Assembly (NCBI GenBank): GCA_036824145.1
Contig: DAITAT010000017.1
Coordinates: 1-31,215, forward strand
Origin: DATMMS01 sp036824145
Lineage (GTDB): Bacteria > Chloroflexota > Dormibacteria > DASZGP01
DNA: 31,215 bases
Reading direction: 5' to 3'
Position 1 is the first letter of the stretch. Every line of letters begins with the position of its first letter. The notes under the pieces are model-generated. The model saw only the letters and a list, made by a program, of their open reading frames with translations. It did not search any database and was not told the DNA's origin. The position numbers were made by a program, and so were the translations under genes. Below, in pieces: positions 1 to 8,962 of the stretch.

Positions 1-7
1 CGTGACC

Positions 8-637
8 TCAGCTGGTAGTCGCCGCTCCCCTGTGGGCTTCGGGAGCGTCGCCGGCGGCGCACATCGGGCAGTCCTCCGGGGCCCAGGTCTCGAAGGCCAC
101 CTCGAGGCAGGCAAAGTAGGGGTAGGGCACCTCGACCTCACCGCCGCTGCGGTCGGCAAGGACGCCCACGCCGATGATGCTGCCACCCAGCCCCTCCACC
201 GCCGCGAAGGTGTCGCCTAGCGAGCCGCCGGTGGTGACGATGTCGTCCACAACCAGCACCTTCTGGCCGGGATGGATGCTGAAACCGCGGCGGAAGACGC
301 GGCCGCCCGCAGGGTCCTTCTCGCAAAAGATCCCTGGCCGCCCCAGGATCCGGCCCACCTCGTAGGCCACGATCAACCCCCCGGTGGTGGGCCCGGCGAC
401 GATATCGGCGCCGCTTTGCTCGAAGGTCGCCGCGATCATGCGGCAGAGCGGCTCGGCATATTCCGCTCGCTCCAGGACGCGGAACTTTTCCAGGTAGTTT
501 TTGCCGTGACGGCCGCTGGTGTAGACGAAGTGTCCCTGGAGGAACGCTCCCGACGTGTTGAAGATCGCCAGCGCCCGCTGCTGACGGGCCGTGGGGTCGG
601 CGCTCAGCTCGCGGTCGGCCGCAAGGTCGACGCTCAT
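8..637 (-). CDS. pyrE: Orotate phosphoribosyltransferase
   Basis: This enzyme transfers phosphoribosyl from PRPP to orotate to give OMP, the fifth step of cytosolic UMP synthesis. The PRPP-binding loop VLVVDDIVTTGGS is at about residues 127-139, and GPTTGG lies near 82-87. At about 209 residues the length is normal. The C-terminus carries a CPMC pair; a similar Cys pair occurs, from memory, in PyrE of some thermophiles. The chosen ATG at 637 overlaps the pyrD stop as TGATG, the same junction as pyrK/pyrD. A GTG one codon upstream (640) is the alternative. It is the last gene of the pyr operon inside the window. pyrF, needed for the next step, is not visible and may lie just beyond base 1. Confidence 0.95.
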   Translation of the reverse strand: MSVDLAADRELSADPTARQQRALAIFNTSGAFLQGHFVYTSGRHGKNYLEKFRVLERAEYAEPLCRMIAATFEQSGADIVAGPTTGGLIVAYEVGRILGRPGIFCEKDPAGGRVFRRGFSIHPGQKVLVVDDIVTTGGSLGDTFAAVEGLGGSIIGVGVLADRSGGEVEVPYPYFACLEVAFETWAPEDCPMCAAGDAPEAHRGAATTS

Positions 638-1581
638 CACCCGACTCCCAGGCCGGCCCTGGCTCGTTTGCCCGCGCCCAGCTCCACGATCGATGCGAGG
701 CCGTGGTGGCGCAGGTGGGTTTCGATCCCGGTCAACACATGTTGGCCGGCGTCGGGGCGAAGGAAGTTGAGGGTGCCGACCTGGACCGCGGTGGCGCCGG
801 CGAGAATGAACTCCACCGCGTCCTGGCCCGAGGTCACGCCCCCCGAAGCGATCACCGGGACCGGCACCGCGCCCGCGACGGTATAGACCGCGTGCAGCGC
901 CAGCGGGCGGATCGCGGGGCCGGAGAGGCCGCCCGAGATGTTGGCCAGCACCGGCCGGCCGGTCTCCAGGTCAAGGCTCATGCCGACATATGTGTTGACG
1001 GCCGAGAGCGCGTCGGCACCGGCGTCGACGATGGCCCTGGCGATGGCAACCATGTCGGTGACGTTGGGGGTCAGCTTCACGATCAGAGGTCGCTTGGTGG
1101 CGGCGCGCACGGCGGTGGTGACCTCGCCGGCGAGGCGGGCGTCGACCCCGAACATCAGGCCGGCGGCACCCACGTTTGGGCAGGAGATGTTGAGCTCGAT
1201 ACCGGCGATGTTGGGAGCGTCCTCGAGACGACGGACGACGGCGACGTAGTCCTCGACGCTGTCGCCGACGACGTTGACGATCACGGGCACGTCCCATGCC
1301 GCCCACCGCGGCGCGTAGTCGCCCGCCACGACTTCGACGCCAGGGTTCTGCAGGCCGATCGCGTTGAGCATCCCCGACGGCGCCTCCACGATCCGGGGCG
1401 GGTCGTTGCCGACGCGCGGCTGGAGCGACGTGCCCTTGCAGATGATGGCGCCATAGCCCGCGTGGCCGCCGATGGCCTCCATCTCGAAGCCGAAGCCGAA
1501 CGTCCCCGACGCTGCCAGGAGCGGCGTCCTCAGGAGCAGGCTGTCGCCGATGCGGACGCTGAGGTCGAGATCTTCGGCCAT
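637..1581 (-). CDS. pyrD: Dihydroorotate dehydrogenase, class 1B catalytic subunit
   Basis: This FMN subunit oxidises dihydroorotate to orotate and passes electrons to PyrK and then NAD+. The 314-residue protein has the N-terminal TPLLAASGTFGFG segment (about 19-31) and GNDPPRIVEAPSGMLNAIGL (58-77). The catalytic Cys134 is in NISCPNV, and IASGGV is in the FMN phosphate-binding region. The frame stays open upstream to 1770, but that stretch lies inside pyrK and reads as Arg/Gly-rich noise. I therefore start at ATG 1581, which overlaps the pyrK stop by one base (TGATG). The Cys base, where class 2 enzymes use Ser, together with the adjacent pyrK supports the cytosolic class 1B form. Confidence 0.95.
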   Translation of the reverse strand: MAEDLDLSVRIGDSLLLRTPLLAASGTFGFGFEMEAIGGHAGYGAIICKGTSLQPRVGNDPPRIVEAPSGMLNAIGLQNPGVEVVAGDYAPRWAAWDVPVIVNVVGDSVEDYVAVVRRLEDAPNIAGIELNISCPNVGAAGLMFGVDARLAGEVTTAVRAATKRPLIVKLTPNVTDMVAIARAIVDAGADALSAVNTYVGMSLDLETGRPVLANISGGLSGPAIRPLALHAVYTVAGAVPVPVIASGGVTSGQDAVEFILAGATAVQVGTLNFLRPDAGQHVLTGIETHLRHHGLASIVELGAGKRARAGLGVG

Positions 1582-2474
1582 CAGCCCGCCACCCGCGCCT
1601 CGGGCGCCAGCTGCGCGACCGCGGCGCGATGCGTGATCAGCTCGCCCATCCCGGCCAGCCGGGCCCAGTCGATGTCGCGCCAGTCCATCACCGCCCCCTC
1701 GACGCAGACCCTTGCGAAGCCGCCGTCGCTGCTGGGTAGCACGCAGCCCAGGCAAGTGCCCAGGGCGCAACCCATGGGCGCCTCCAGCGAGACCTCGCAG
1801 CGGGGCACGTCGGCGCCGCGGTCGTCGAGCTCGCCCAGCAACCTCGCCAGCGAGGTCAGCATGGGGGTGGGTCCGCAGGCGTGGATGACGGCGGTGTTGG
1901 CGAGCCAGTCTCGGGCGTCGCGCTTGAGCAGGTCGGTGACGAATCCCCGATAGCCGGCGCTGCCGTCATCGGTCGCCAGCGACGATTCGGACGCGCCGGG
2001 CAGGTGCTCGAGCGGCAGCAGCTGATGGGCGGTGTAGGCGCCGTTGACCCAGTGGAACTCCAGGCCACGTTCGCGCGCCGCCCGCGCCACCAGCGGGAAG
2101 GGGGCCACGCCGAGGCCGCCGGCCACCGCCAGCACGGCCCCGGTCTCGGGGAAGCTGAAGGCGTGCCCGAGCGGGCCCAGCGCCTCGAACATCTGCCCCG
2201 CCTCAGCAGCCGCCAGGATCGCGGTGCCCCGACCGACGACATTGAAGAGGATGTCGTAAGTGCCGGCGGCGCTGTTTATGTCGCAGAAGCTGAAGGGCCG
2301 GCGCAGCAGCGGGTCGGTTCCGTCGGCGCACTGGATGTGCACGAACTGCCCGGGCAGCCCGGCGCGGGCGATCCGGGGTGAGTGCAGGCGCAGCAGCCAG
2401 ACGCCCGGCATGACCTCCTCGCGGAGGCTGACCACGCCGCGCTCCAAGAGCGGCGCTCCCACCGGCGCGCTCAC
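1581..2474 (-). CDS. pyrK: Dihydroorotate dehydrogenase electron-transfer subunit
   Basis: This FAD/[2Fe-2S] subunit accepts electrons from FMN-bound PyrD and reduces NAD+. Three motifs appear in order. The FAD-binding RRPFSF is at residues 58-63. A nucleotide-binding GGLGVAP is at 119-125. A C-terminal ferredoxin-type cluster has Cys236, 241, 244 and 257 (CALGTCLGC, then VCVEG). At 297 residues it is slightly longer than the usual 250-280. It starts at GTG 2474, whose last two bases are shared with the upstream TGA in a four-base GTGA overlap with carAB, implying translational coupling. It lies directly before pyrD, as expected for a heterotetrameric PyrD2K2 enzyme. Confidence 0.94.
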   Translation of the reverse strand: MSAPVGAPLLERGVVSLREEVMPGVWLLRLHSPRIARAGLPGQFVHIQCADGTDPLLRRPFSFCDINSAAGTYDILFNVVGRGTAILAAAEAGQMFEALGPLGHAFSFPETGAVLAVAGGLGVAPFPLVARAARERGLEFHWVNGAYTAHQLLPLEHLPGASESSLATDDGSAGYRGFVTDLLKRDARDWLANTAVIHACGPTPMLTSLARLLGELDDRGADVPRCEVSLEAPMGCALGTCLGCVLPSSDGGFARVCVEGAVMDWRDIDWARLAGMGELITHRAAVAQLAPEARVAG

Positions 2475-5400
2475 AGCATCGCCTCCTCGGGCTCAATCTC
2501 CGCCGCCACTTCGAGTGCCGGCGATGGGCCGCGCAGGTACTCGTCGACCGTCATCACCTGGAAGGCGCCGTCGAGGGCGAGCAGGTTGAGCGACTCCACC
2601 AGAGCCGCCGCGGTGTCCAGCGAGGTCAGGCAGGGGATGCGCCGCTCGACGGCGGCGCGCCGGATCTCGAAACCGTCGCGAATGGCGAGGCGGGAGCCAT
2701 CGGCGTTGGCAGGCCGGGGGGACATCTCGTTGCTGATGGTGTTGATCACCAGGTCGACAGTGCCGCTCTTGATGAGGTCGACGACGTGGGGCGAGCCGTC
2801 GGTGATCTTGCCGACCTCGCTGACGCTGATGCCGGCCTGGCGCAGCGCCCGCGCGGTCCCGCTGGTGGCGTGGACGGTGAAGCCCATCTCCACCAACCGG
2901 GCGATGATCGGCAGCGCCTCGGCCTTGTCGCCGTCGGCGATGGTGCAGAGCGCCACGCCCTCCCGCGGCAGCCGATCGAGCGAGCCCAAAAAGGCCTTGA
3001 ACATCGCCGGCGGCAACTCAGTGTCGATGCCCATCACCTCGCCGGTCGACTTCATCTCCGGGCCCAGCTGGCTGTCCACCTCGAGCAGCTTGCTCATCGA
3101 GAACACCGGCGCCTTGACCGCGTACACCGGGGTCTCGGGCCAGAGCCCGTCCTCGTAGCCCTGGTCGCGCAGGGACCGACCCATCATCACCGCCATCGCC
3201 ACCGGCACCATCGGCACCGACGTTATCTTGCTCAGGAAGGGCACGGTTCGGCTTGACCGCGGGTTGACCTCGATGACATAGATGCGGTTGCGGTGCAAAA
3301 CGTACTGGATGTTGAGGAGACCGACGATCTTGAGCCGCAGGGCGATGCGGCGGGTGTAGTCGATGATCTGCTCGACCTCTTCGGGGGTGAGGTGCTGTGG
3401 CGGGTAGACGGCGAAGGAATCGCCGGAGTGGACACCGGCGCGCTCGACGTGCTCCATGATCCCCGGGATCAGGACCCGCTCGCCGTCGCAGATGGCGTCG
3501 ACCTCAAACTCGCCGCCAACGAGGTACTTGTCAATCAGGATGGTGCCGCGAGCAAGGGCGTCACGGGCTCCCTCGAGGTAGTGCTCGAGGTCCTCGTGGG
3601 CATGGACGATCTCCATCGCCCGGCCCCCGAGCACGTAGCTGGGCCGCACCAGCACCGGGTACCCGACGCGGTCGGCGATGGCACCGGCCTCCTCGACGGT
3701 GGTGGCGGTGGCGCCGGGAGGCTGGGGGATGCCGATCTCCCGGAGGGTGGCCTCGAAGCGCCGCCGGTCTTCGGCCAGGTCGATGGCGTCGACCGACGAG
3801 CCGAGGATGGTAATGCCCCGCCGGGCCAGCGGCTCGGCCAGGTTGATCGCGGTCTGACCGCCGAACTGGACGACCACGCCGTGGGCCGCCTCGGCCCGCA
3901 CCACGTTCTCCGCGGACTCCTCGTCGAGGGGATCGAAGTAGAGGCGATCGCTGGTATCGAAGTCGGTGGAGACAGTCTCGGGGTTGGAGTTGAGCATGGC
4001 GCTGGACCAGCCGCCCTCGCGCAGCGCCATCGCCGCCTGCACTGAGCAGTAGTCGAACTCGATCCCCTGGCCGATGCGGATGGGCCCGGACCCCAGCACC
4101 AGCACCGACGGGTTGTCGGCCTCCATTCGCCGCCCTCGAGGCGATTCATCCTCGGCCTCGTAAGTCGAGTAGTAGTAGGGCGTCGCGGCTGCGAACTCCG
4201 CGGCGCAGGTGTCGACCACCTTGTACGCCACCCGAACGCCGGCCTCGAACCCGGCGGCGCGAACGTCCTCGAGCGATTCGCCACACAAAAGTGCGATGGC
4301 GCGATCGGTGAAACCCGCGGTCTTGGCGACCCTCAGCACCGCGGGCTCGAGGCCGCCCGCCAGCTGCCGCTCGATCTGCACCACCCGAGCCAGCCGGCGC
4401 AGGAACCAGGGATCGATCGCGGTCATTGCGTGGAGCGTCTTGATGACCGGCTGGTCAGCGTCGGCTGCGGCGGCCGGGTCGCGGCCGTCGGGTTGGGGCA
4501 GGCGCTGGCGCAGCGCCGCGAGCAGGGCGAACAGCCGCTGGTCGTTGGGGCCGGACAGGAGCGCTTCGTCCACCGGCGATGCATCCAGCGCCGGCGGCTT
4601 CTGCTCCAGCGACCGGATTGCCTTCATCAGCGCCGCTTCGAAGGTGCGCTCGATTGCCATCACCTCGCCGGTGGCCTTCATCTGGGTGCCAATGCTGCGG
4701 TCGGCGGTGGGGAACTTGTCGAAGGGCCAGCGCGGGATCTTGACGACGCAGTAGTCGAGGGCGGGCTCGAAGGCCGCCAGGGTCCGGCCGGTGACCTGGT
4801 TGGGGATCTCGTCAAGGCGCTTGCCGATGGCCACCTTGGCGGCGACCCGGGCGATCGGGTAGCCGGTGGCCTTGCTGGCCAGTGCCGAGCTGCGGCTGAC
4901 GCGCGGGTTGACCTCGATGACGTAGTAGTGGAACGACCTGGGGTCGAGGGCGTACTGGACGTTGCAGCCACCCTCAATGCCAAGCCCGCGGATGATCTTC
5001 AGCGCCGAGGAGCGCAGCATCTGGTACTCCTTGTCGCTGAGCGTCTGGGATGGCGCGACCACGATCGAGTCGCCGGTGTGGACGCCCATGGGGTCGAGGT
5101 TCTCCATGTTGCAGACAGTGATGCAGGTGTCGGCGGAGTCGCGCATCACCTCGTACTCGACCTCCTTCCAGCCCACCAGGCTGCGCTCCAGTAGGACCTG
5201 GGTGATGGGGCTGTTGTCGAGCCCCCGCTGGACCGCCTCATCGAACTCCGACTTCTCGTGGATGAAGCCGCCGCCGGTGCCGCCCAGGGTGTAGGCGGGC
5301 CGCACCACCAGCGGCAAGTCGACCTCGGCCAGGAAGGCCCGGGCCTCCTCGATGGTCTCGACGGTGCGGCTCTCGGTCACCGGCTCGTCAATCGAGACCA

Positions 5401-7030
5401 GGAACTGCTTGAAGGCTTCGCGGTCCTCAGCCTTGCGGATGGTCTCCAGCGGAGTCCCCAGAAGGCGCACGCCGTAGCGGTCGAGGACCCCCGCGTCATG
5501 CAGTGCCACGGCCAAGTTGAGTCCCGTCTGCCCGCCGAGAGTGGGCAGCAGGCCGTCGGGCTGCTCGCGGGCGATGATCCGCTCGATCACCTCTACCGTC
5601 AGCGGTTCGATGTAGGTGCGGTCGGCCACCCCGGGGTCGGTCATGATGGTGGCGGGGTTGCTGTTGACCAGCACCGTCTCGACGCCCTCTTCGCGGAGCG
5701 CTTTGCAGGCCTGGGTGCCGGCGTAGTCGAATTCCGCCGCCTGGCCGATGATGATCGGCCCCGAACCGATGACCAGCACCTTCTGTGGCACCTGCCTGTG
5801 CTTGGCCTTGGGGCGCGAACCGCCGGGCGGCCGGCCGGTGCGGATCATCTCCGCGAAGTGGTCGAAGACGTACTGGTTGTCGTGCGGCCCGGGGGCGCCT
5901 TCGGGGTGGTACTGCACCGAGAAGATCGGCAGCGTGCTGTGCGCCAGGCCCTCGACCGAGCCATCGTTGAGGTTGCGCTGCCGGACATTGAAACCTGAGT
6001 CGGCCGGCAGGGTTTCACTCAGCGCCTGGTACTCGTGGTTCTGGGAGGTGATGTGGACCTCCCCGGTCTCGAGGTCCTGGACCGGGTGGTTGCCGCCGTG
6101 GTGCCCGAAGGGCAGGCGCCCGGTCTGGGCTCCGGCGGCGCGTGCAATCAGCTGGTGACCAAGACAGATGCCCAGGATCGGCACCTTGCCGAACAGGCCC
6201 CGCACCACTTCGACCTGGGGCCCGAGGAACGCCGGGTCACCAGGGCCGTTGGCCAGCAGGACCCCATCCGGCTTCGCCGCCAGGATCGCGTCAACTCCCG
6301 ACGACGGCGGCAGCACGAGCACCCTGGCGCCTCGGCTGCGCAGGGAGCGGAGAATGTTGCGCTTGACGCCGTAATCGACCACCACCACGGTCTGCCCCGC
6401 GAGCGCGGGCTCGATCTTGCCCACGTAAACGGGGCTCAGCTCCTCGTCCCACTCGTAGGCCTCGACGCAGGCGACCTCGCCGACCAGGTCCTGTTCTTCG
6501 ACCGGGGTCACGGTGCGACTCTGCTCCACCAGCGCCTCAACCTCGGCCTGGCTCCGGGCGTCGCGGGGATCGACGGGATTTTCGAGCGCGGCCAGGACCC
6601 CGCGCCGGGCCCCGGCGCTGCGGAGGTGGCGCGTCAGGCTCCGGGTGTCGACCCCCGTGAGGCCGGGGACGCCGGCATCGGCGAGCAGCGCGTCGACCGA
6701 GCCCTCCGACCGCCAGTTGCTGTGATCCGCCGCCAGCTCCCGCACGACCAGCGCTCTGGCCCATAGCTGGCCGGACTCTGGGTCGGCCGCATTGGCGCCG
6801 TAGTTGCCGATCAGCGGGTAGGTCATGACGATCATCTGGCCGGCATAGCTGGGATCGGAGAGGATCTCCTGGTAGCCGGTCATGCAGGTGTTGAAGACGA
6901 CCTCGCCCTCGCCCGGGCGCCTCCCCGGCGCACCCTTGGCGGCGTCGAGGTGAGCACCGAAGAGCCACCCGGGATAGACATTGCTGTCCTCCAGGACCAG
7001 CGCGCCCGGGCGGCGGGCAGCGGCCGCCAC
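2471..7030 (-). CDS. carAB: Fused carbamoyl-phosphate synthetase, small plus large subunit (CarA-CarB)
   Basis: The protein makes carbamoyl phosphate from glutamine, bicarbonate and 2 ATP, feeding pyrimidine and arginine synthesis. One uninterrupted 1519-codon frame holds both subunits that bacteria normally encode separately. Residues 1 to about 397 are CarA: VVFNTCMTGYQEIL at 44-57, glutaminase nucleophile Cys289 in GICLGHQ, and His375/Glu377 in QYHPE. A short basic Pro/Gly linker follows (about 398-413). CarB then begins at KVLVIGSGPIIIGQ and contains both ATP-grasp halves, each with a GVHTGDS or GVHSGDS motif and a VIEVNPR motif. The last 160 residues are the methylglyoxal synthase-like allosteric domain. 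No stop or convincing internal ribosome-binding site lies at the joint. GTG 7030 overlaps the pyrC stop (TAGTG). The frame is open to 7729, but that extension is antisense-like noise inside pyrC. Confidence 0.93.
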   Translation of the reverse strand: MAAAARRPGALVLEDSNVYPGWLFGAHLDAAKGAPGRRPGEGEVVFNTCMTGYQEILSDPSYAGQMIVMTYPLIGNYGANAADPESGQLWARALVVRELAADHSNWRSEGSVDALLADAGVPGLTGVDTRSLTRHLRSAGARRGVLAALENPVDPRDARSQAEVEALVEQSRTVTPVEEQDLVGEVACVEAYEWDEELSPVYVGKIEPALAGQTVVVVDYGVKRNILRSLRSRGARVLVLPPSSGVDAILAAKPDGVLLANGPGDPAFLGPQVEVVRGLFGKVPILGICLGHQLIARAAGAQTGRLPFGHHGGNHPVQDLETGEVHITSQNHEYQALSETLPADSGFNVRQRNLNDGSVEGLAHSTLPIFSVQYHPEGAPGPHDNQYVFDHFAEMIRTGRPPGGSRPKAKHRQVPQKVLVIGSGPIIIGQAAEFDYAGTQACKALREEGVETVLVNSNPATIMTDPGVADRTYIEPLTVEVIERIIAREQPDGLLPTLGGQTGLNLAVALHDAGVLDRYGVRLLGTPLETIRKAEDREAFKQFLVSIDEPVTESRTVETIEEARAFLAEVDLPLVVRPAYTLGGTGGGFIHEKSEFDEAVQRGLDNSPITQVLLERSLVGWKEVEYEVMRDSADTCITVCNMENLDPMGVHTGDSIVVAPSQTLSDKEYQMLRSSALKIIRGLGIEGGCNVQYALDPRSFHYYVIEVNPRVSRSSALASKATGYPIARVAAKVAIGKRLDEIPNQVTGRTLAAFEPALDYCVVKIPRWPFDKFPTADRSIGTQMKATGEVMAIERTFEAALMKAIRSLEQKPPALDASPVDEALLSGPNDQRLFALLAALRQRLPQPDGRDPAAAADADQPVIKTLHAMTAIDPWFLRRLARVVQIERQLAGGLEPAVLRVAKTAGFTDRAIALLCGESLEDVRAAGFEAGVRVAYKVVDTCAAEFAAATPYYYSTYEAEDESPRGRRMEADNPSVLVLGSGPIRIGQGIEFDYCSVQAAMALREGGWSSAMLNSNPETVSTDFDTSDRLYFDPLDEESAENVVRAEAAHGVVVQFGGQTAINLAEPLARRGITILGSSVDAIDLAEDRRRFEATLREIGIPQPPGATATTVEEAGAIADRVGYPVLVRPSYVLGGRAMEIVHAHEDLEHYLEGARDALARGTILIDKYLVGGEFEVDAICDGERVLIPGIMEHVERAGVHSGDSFAVYPPQHLTPEEVEQIIDYTRRIALRLKIVGLLNIQYVLHRNRIYVIEVNPRSSRTVPFLSKITSVPMVPVAMAVMMGRSLRDQGYEDGLWPETPVYAVKAPVFSMSKLLEVDSQLGPEMKSTGEVMGIDTELPPAMFKAFLGSLDRLPREGVALCTIADGDKAEALPIIARLVEMGFTVHATSGTARALRQAGISVSEVGKITDGSPHVVDLIKSGTVDLVINTISNEMSPRPANADGSRLAIRDGFEIRRAAVERRIPCLTSLDTAAALVESLNLLALDGAFQVMTVDEYLRGPSPALEVAAEIEPEEAML

Positions 7031-8391
7031 TATCCCGGCACCGCGAACCAGTCGCCGTGGACCATCCGTCCTGCCGCGACCGTGAGCAGGACGCGACCGC
7101 GCATATCGCGACCGTCGAGGGGCGTGTTCTTGCCCGTCGACAGCAGCCGGGAGGCATCCAGGCGGAGGAGGCCCTTGGTCTCGAAGAGGACCAGGTCGGC
7201 GGGCTGGCCGACGCGCAGGGCGGGCATCGGCTGGTCCAGCCCTGGGCTCAGGCAACGCCACGGTCCCACGGTCAACGCCTCCACCAATCGGTCCAGGTTG
7301 AGCGCCCCGGAGTCGACCAGCTCGAGGCAGAGGCTGAGGGCGGTCTCCAGGCCGCTGAACCCAAAGCTCGCCTTGGAGAACGTGACCTGCCTGGTGGCGG
7401 CCTCGTGCGGGGCGTGGTCGGTGGCGATGGCGTCGACCAGGCCTGACCCCAGGGCCGCCACCAGGTGGGCGCGATCGCGGTCCGACCGCAGCGGCGGGTT
7501 GACCTTGGCCAGGGGATCGGGCGTGGCGCCGACCAGGACACGCCCCTCGGTGAGGACGAGGTGGTGAGGCGTGACCTCGGCCGTGACGGGGAGGCCCTGG
7601 GCCTTGGCCTGCTCCAGCAGCTCCAACGACCCCGAGCAGCTGAGGTGCTGGAGATGGAGGCGGCTGCCGCTCTGGCGGCAGGCCTCGATGGCCCGCTTCA
7701 CCGCCGCCACCTCGGCCTCGCACGGCCACGGACGCAGGGCGGTGCTTGCGGCGACGGCGTCGTTGACCTCTCCGTCGGGGCAGGTGGTCTCGTCCTGGGC
7801 GTGGACCAGGATGGCGCGGTCGAGGGCGGCGGCGCGGCGGCCGGCCTCCACCGCCAGCTCCAAACCGTAGGCGTTGCGCCCGTCGTCGCTGAAAGCCACC
7901 GCGCCCGCCTCCGCGAGCGCCTCCATGTCTGTGAGTTCCTTGCCCTCCAGGCTCTTCGTGATAGCGGCAACCGAGCTGACCCGTATCGCGGCCTGGCGAC
8001 CGCGCTCGACGATGTCGCGGAGAACCTCGGGGCCGTCAACCGGAGGCACGGTGTTGGCCATCGCGACGATCGAGGTGAAGCCGCCGGCGGCGGCGGCCGC
8101 GGCGCCTGTCTCGATAGTCTCCTTTTGTGGCTCTCCCGGGTCGCGCAAATGGGTATGCAGGTCGAGGAAGCCAGGGGCCAGGTACAGCCCGGTGGCGTCA
8201 ATGACCTGGCTGCGCGTCCGCGTATGACTGGGGTCGGGGACGGCCCCCAGGGCGGTGCGACGACTGCCCCAGTGGAGCACGTTGAGCTCGGTCAGGATGC
8301 CGTCCTCGATCACCGCATCGACCTCCCGCCGGGGATGGCCGGGCTCGAGCCGGGTTGCCCCCCGGATCACCAGCGATGCCGAATCATTCAC
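7030..8391 (-). CDS. pyrC: Dihydroorotase, class I
   Basis: This zinc enzyme cyclises carbamoyl-aspartate to dihydroorotate, the third step of UMP synthesis. The amidohydrolase-fold protein has the metal motif LHTHLRDPG (His79, His81). The class I signature GFTSIVAMANTVPPVDG follows. ILVHAQD, LQHLSCSG and a C-terminal ATDHAPH carry further ligands and the catalytic Asp. The frame reaches 8445, but that extension overlaps pyrR and has no family similarity. GTG 8391 gives 453 residues, close to the usual 420-450, with an eight-base overlap with pyrR (GTGAATGA). It sits between pyrR and carAB in the operon. ATCase-dihydroorotase complexes are known for some class I enzymes; nothing here shows whether this one forms such a complex. 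Confidence 0.94.
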   Translation of the reverse strand: MNDSASLVIRGATRLEPGHPRREVDAVIEDGILTELNVLHWGSRRTALGAVPDPSHTRTRSQVIDATGLYLAPGFLDLHTHLRDPGEPQKETIETGAAAAAAGGFTSIVAMANTVPPVDGPEVLRDIVERGRQAAIRVSSVAAITKSLEGKELTDMEALAEAGAVAFSDDGRNAYGLELAVEAGRRAAALDRAILVHAQDETTCPDGEVNDAVAASTALRPWPCEAEVAAVKRAIEACRQSGSRLHLQHLSCSGSLELLEQAKAQGLPVTAEVTPHHLVLTEGRVLVGATPDPLAKVNPPLRSDRDRAHLVAALGSGLVDAIATDHAPHEAATRQVTFSKASFGFSGLETALSLCLELVDSGALNLDRLVEALTVGPWRCLSPGLDQPMPALRVGQPADLVLFETKGLLRLDASRLLSTGKNTPLDGRDMRGRVLLTVAAGRMVHGDWFAVPG

Positions 8392-8962
8392 CGTCGCGCA
8401 CCAGGAACACGGAGTCGACCCCGTCAACCTCCTGGAAGAGGGCATGGACGCGGTCGGTGAGGTGAGTGGGGATGTTCTTGCCGACGTAGTCCGCCCGGAT
8501 GGGCAGCTCGCGATGGCCGCGGTCGACCATCACCGCGAGCTGTACCGCCGACGGTCGGCCCAGCTCCGTCAGGGCGTCGAGGGCGGCCCTGGCGGTGCGG
8601 CCGTGGAAGATCACATCGTCGACGAGGACGACGACGCGCCCGGTGACATCCGGCGTCGGGGGTGACGCAGAGCCGGCTGCCGGCTTCGCCTCTGACGGCT
8701 CGCGGTCATCGCGGTGGCCGTCGGTGTGAAGCTCCAGCACTTCGGCTCGGCCCTTGCCCCACTGGTTGAGGATGGTCGCCAGCCGCGACGCCATGGGCAC
8801 CCCACGGGTTGGGATTCCGGCAAGGACGATGTCGAAGCCTTCGCCATTGCGCTCGACGATCTCGTGGGCTATGCGTTTGAGGGCGCTTCGCATATCGTCG
8901 CCGCTGACGACCAGGCTCTCGCGGTCCCAGTTCTGCTGCGGGGGATGGGCCACCTGGGTCAT
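8384..8962 (-). CDS. pyrR: PyrR, pyr mRNA-binding regulator / uracil phosphoribosyltransferase
   Basis: PyrR senses UMP/UTP against PRPP and binds a hairpin in pyr mRNA; many members also have uracil phosphoribosyltransferase activity. The 192-residue protein has the PRPP loop VVVLVDDVIFHGRTA (110-124). It also has the diagnostic stretch RGHRELPIRADYVGKNIPT (148-166). The usual loop is DDVLYTGRT; here IFH replaces LYT. An Ala/Pro/Ser-rich segment around 85-105 resembles a surface loop extended relative to the Bacillus protein as I recall it. ATG 8962 overlaps the pyrB stop as ATGA. Its likely target is the hairpin at 9926-9956 before pyrB, which would make the operon autoregulated. Confidence 0.95.
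   Translation of the reverse strand: MTQVAHPPQQNWDRESLVVSGDDMRSALKRIAHEIVERNGEGFDIVLAGIPTRGVPMASRLATILNQWGKGRAEVLELHTDGHRDDREPSEAKPAAGSASPPTPDVTGRVVVLVDDVIFHGRTARAALDALTELGRPSAVQLAVMVDRGHRELPIRADYVGKNIPTHLTDRVHALFQEVDGVDSVFLVRDGE

Noticed and set aside
1582..1770. N-terminal extension of the pyrD frame
   Set aside because: It overlaps the pyrK iron-sulfur region and has no dihydroorotate dehydrogenase similarity.
7031..7729. N-terminal extension of the carAB frame
   Set aside because: It lies inside pyrC in another frame, is Pro/Arg/Gly-rich noise, and GTG 7030 gives the normal CarA N-terminus.
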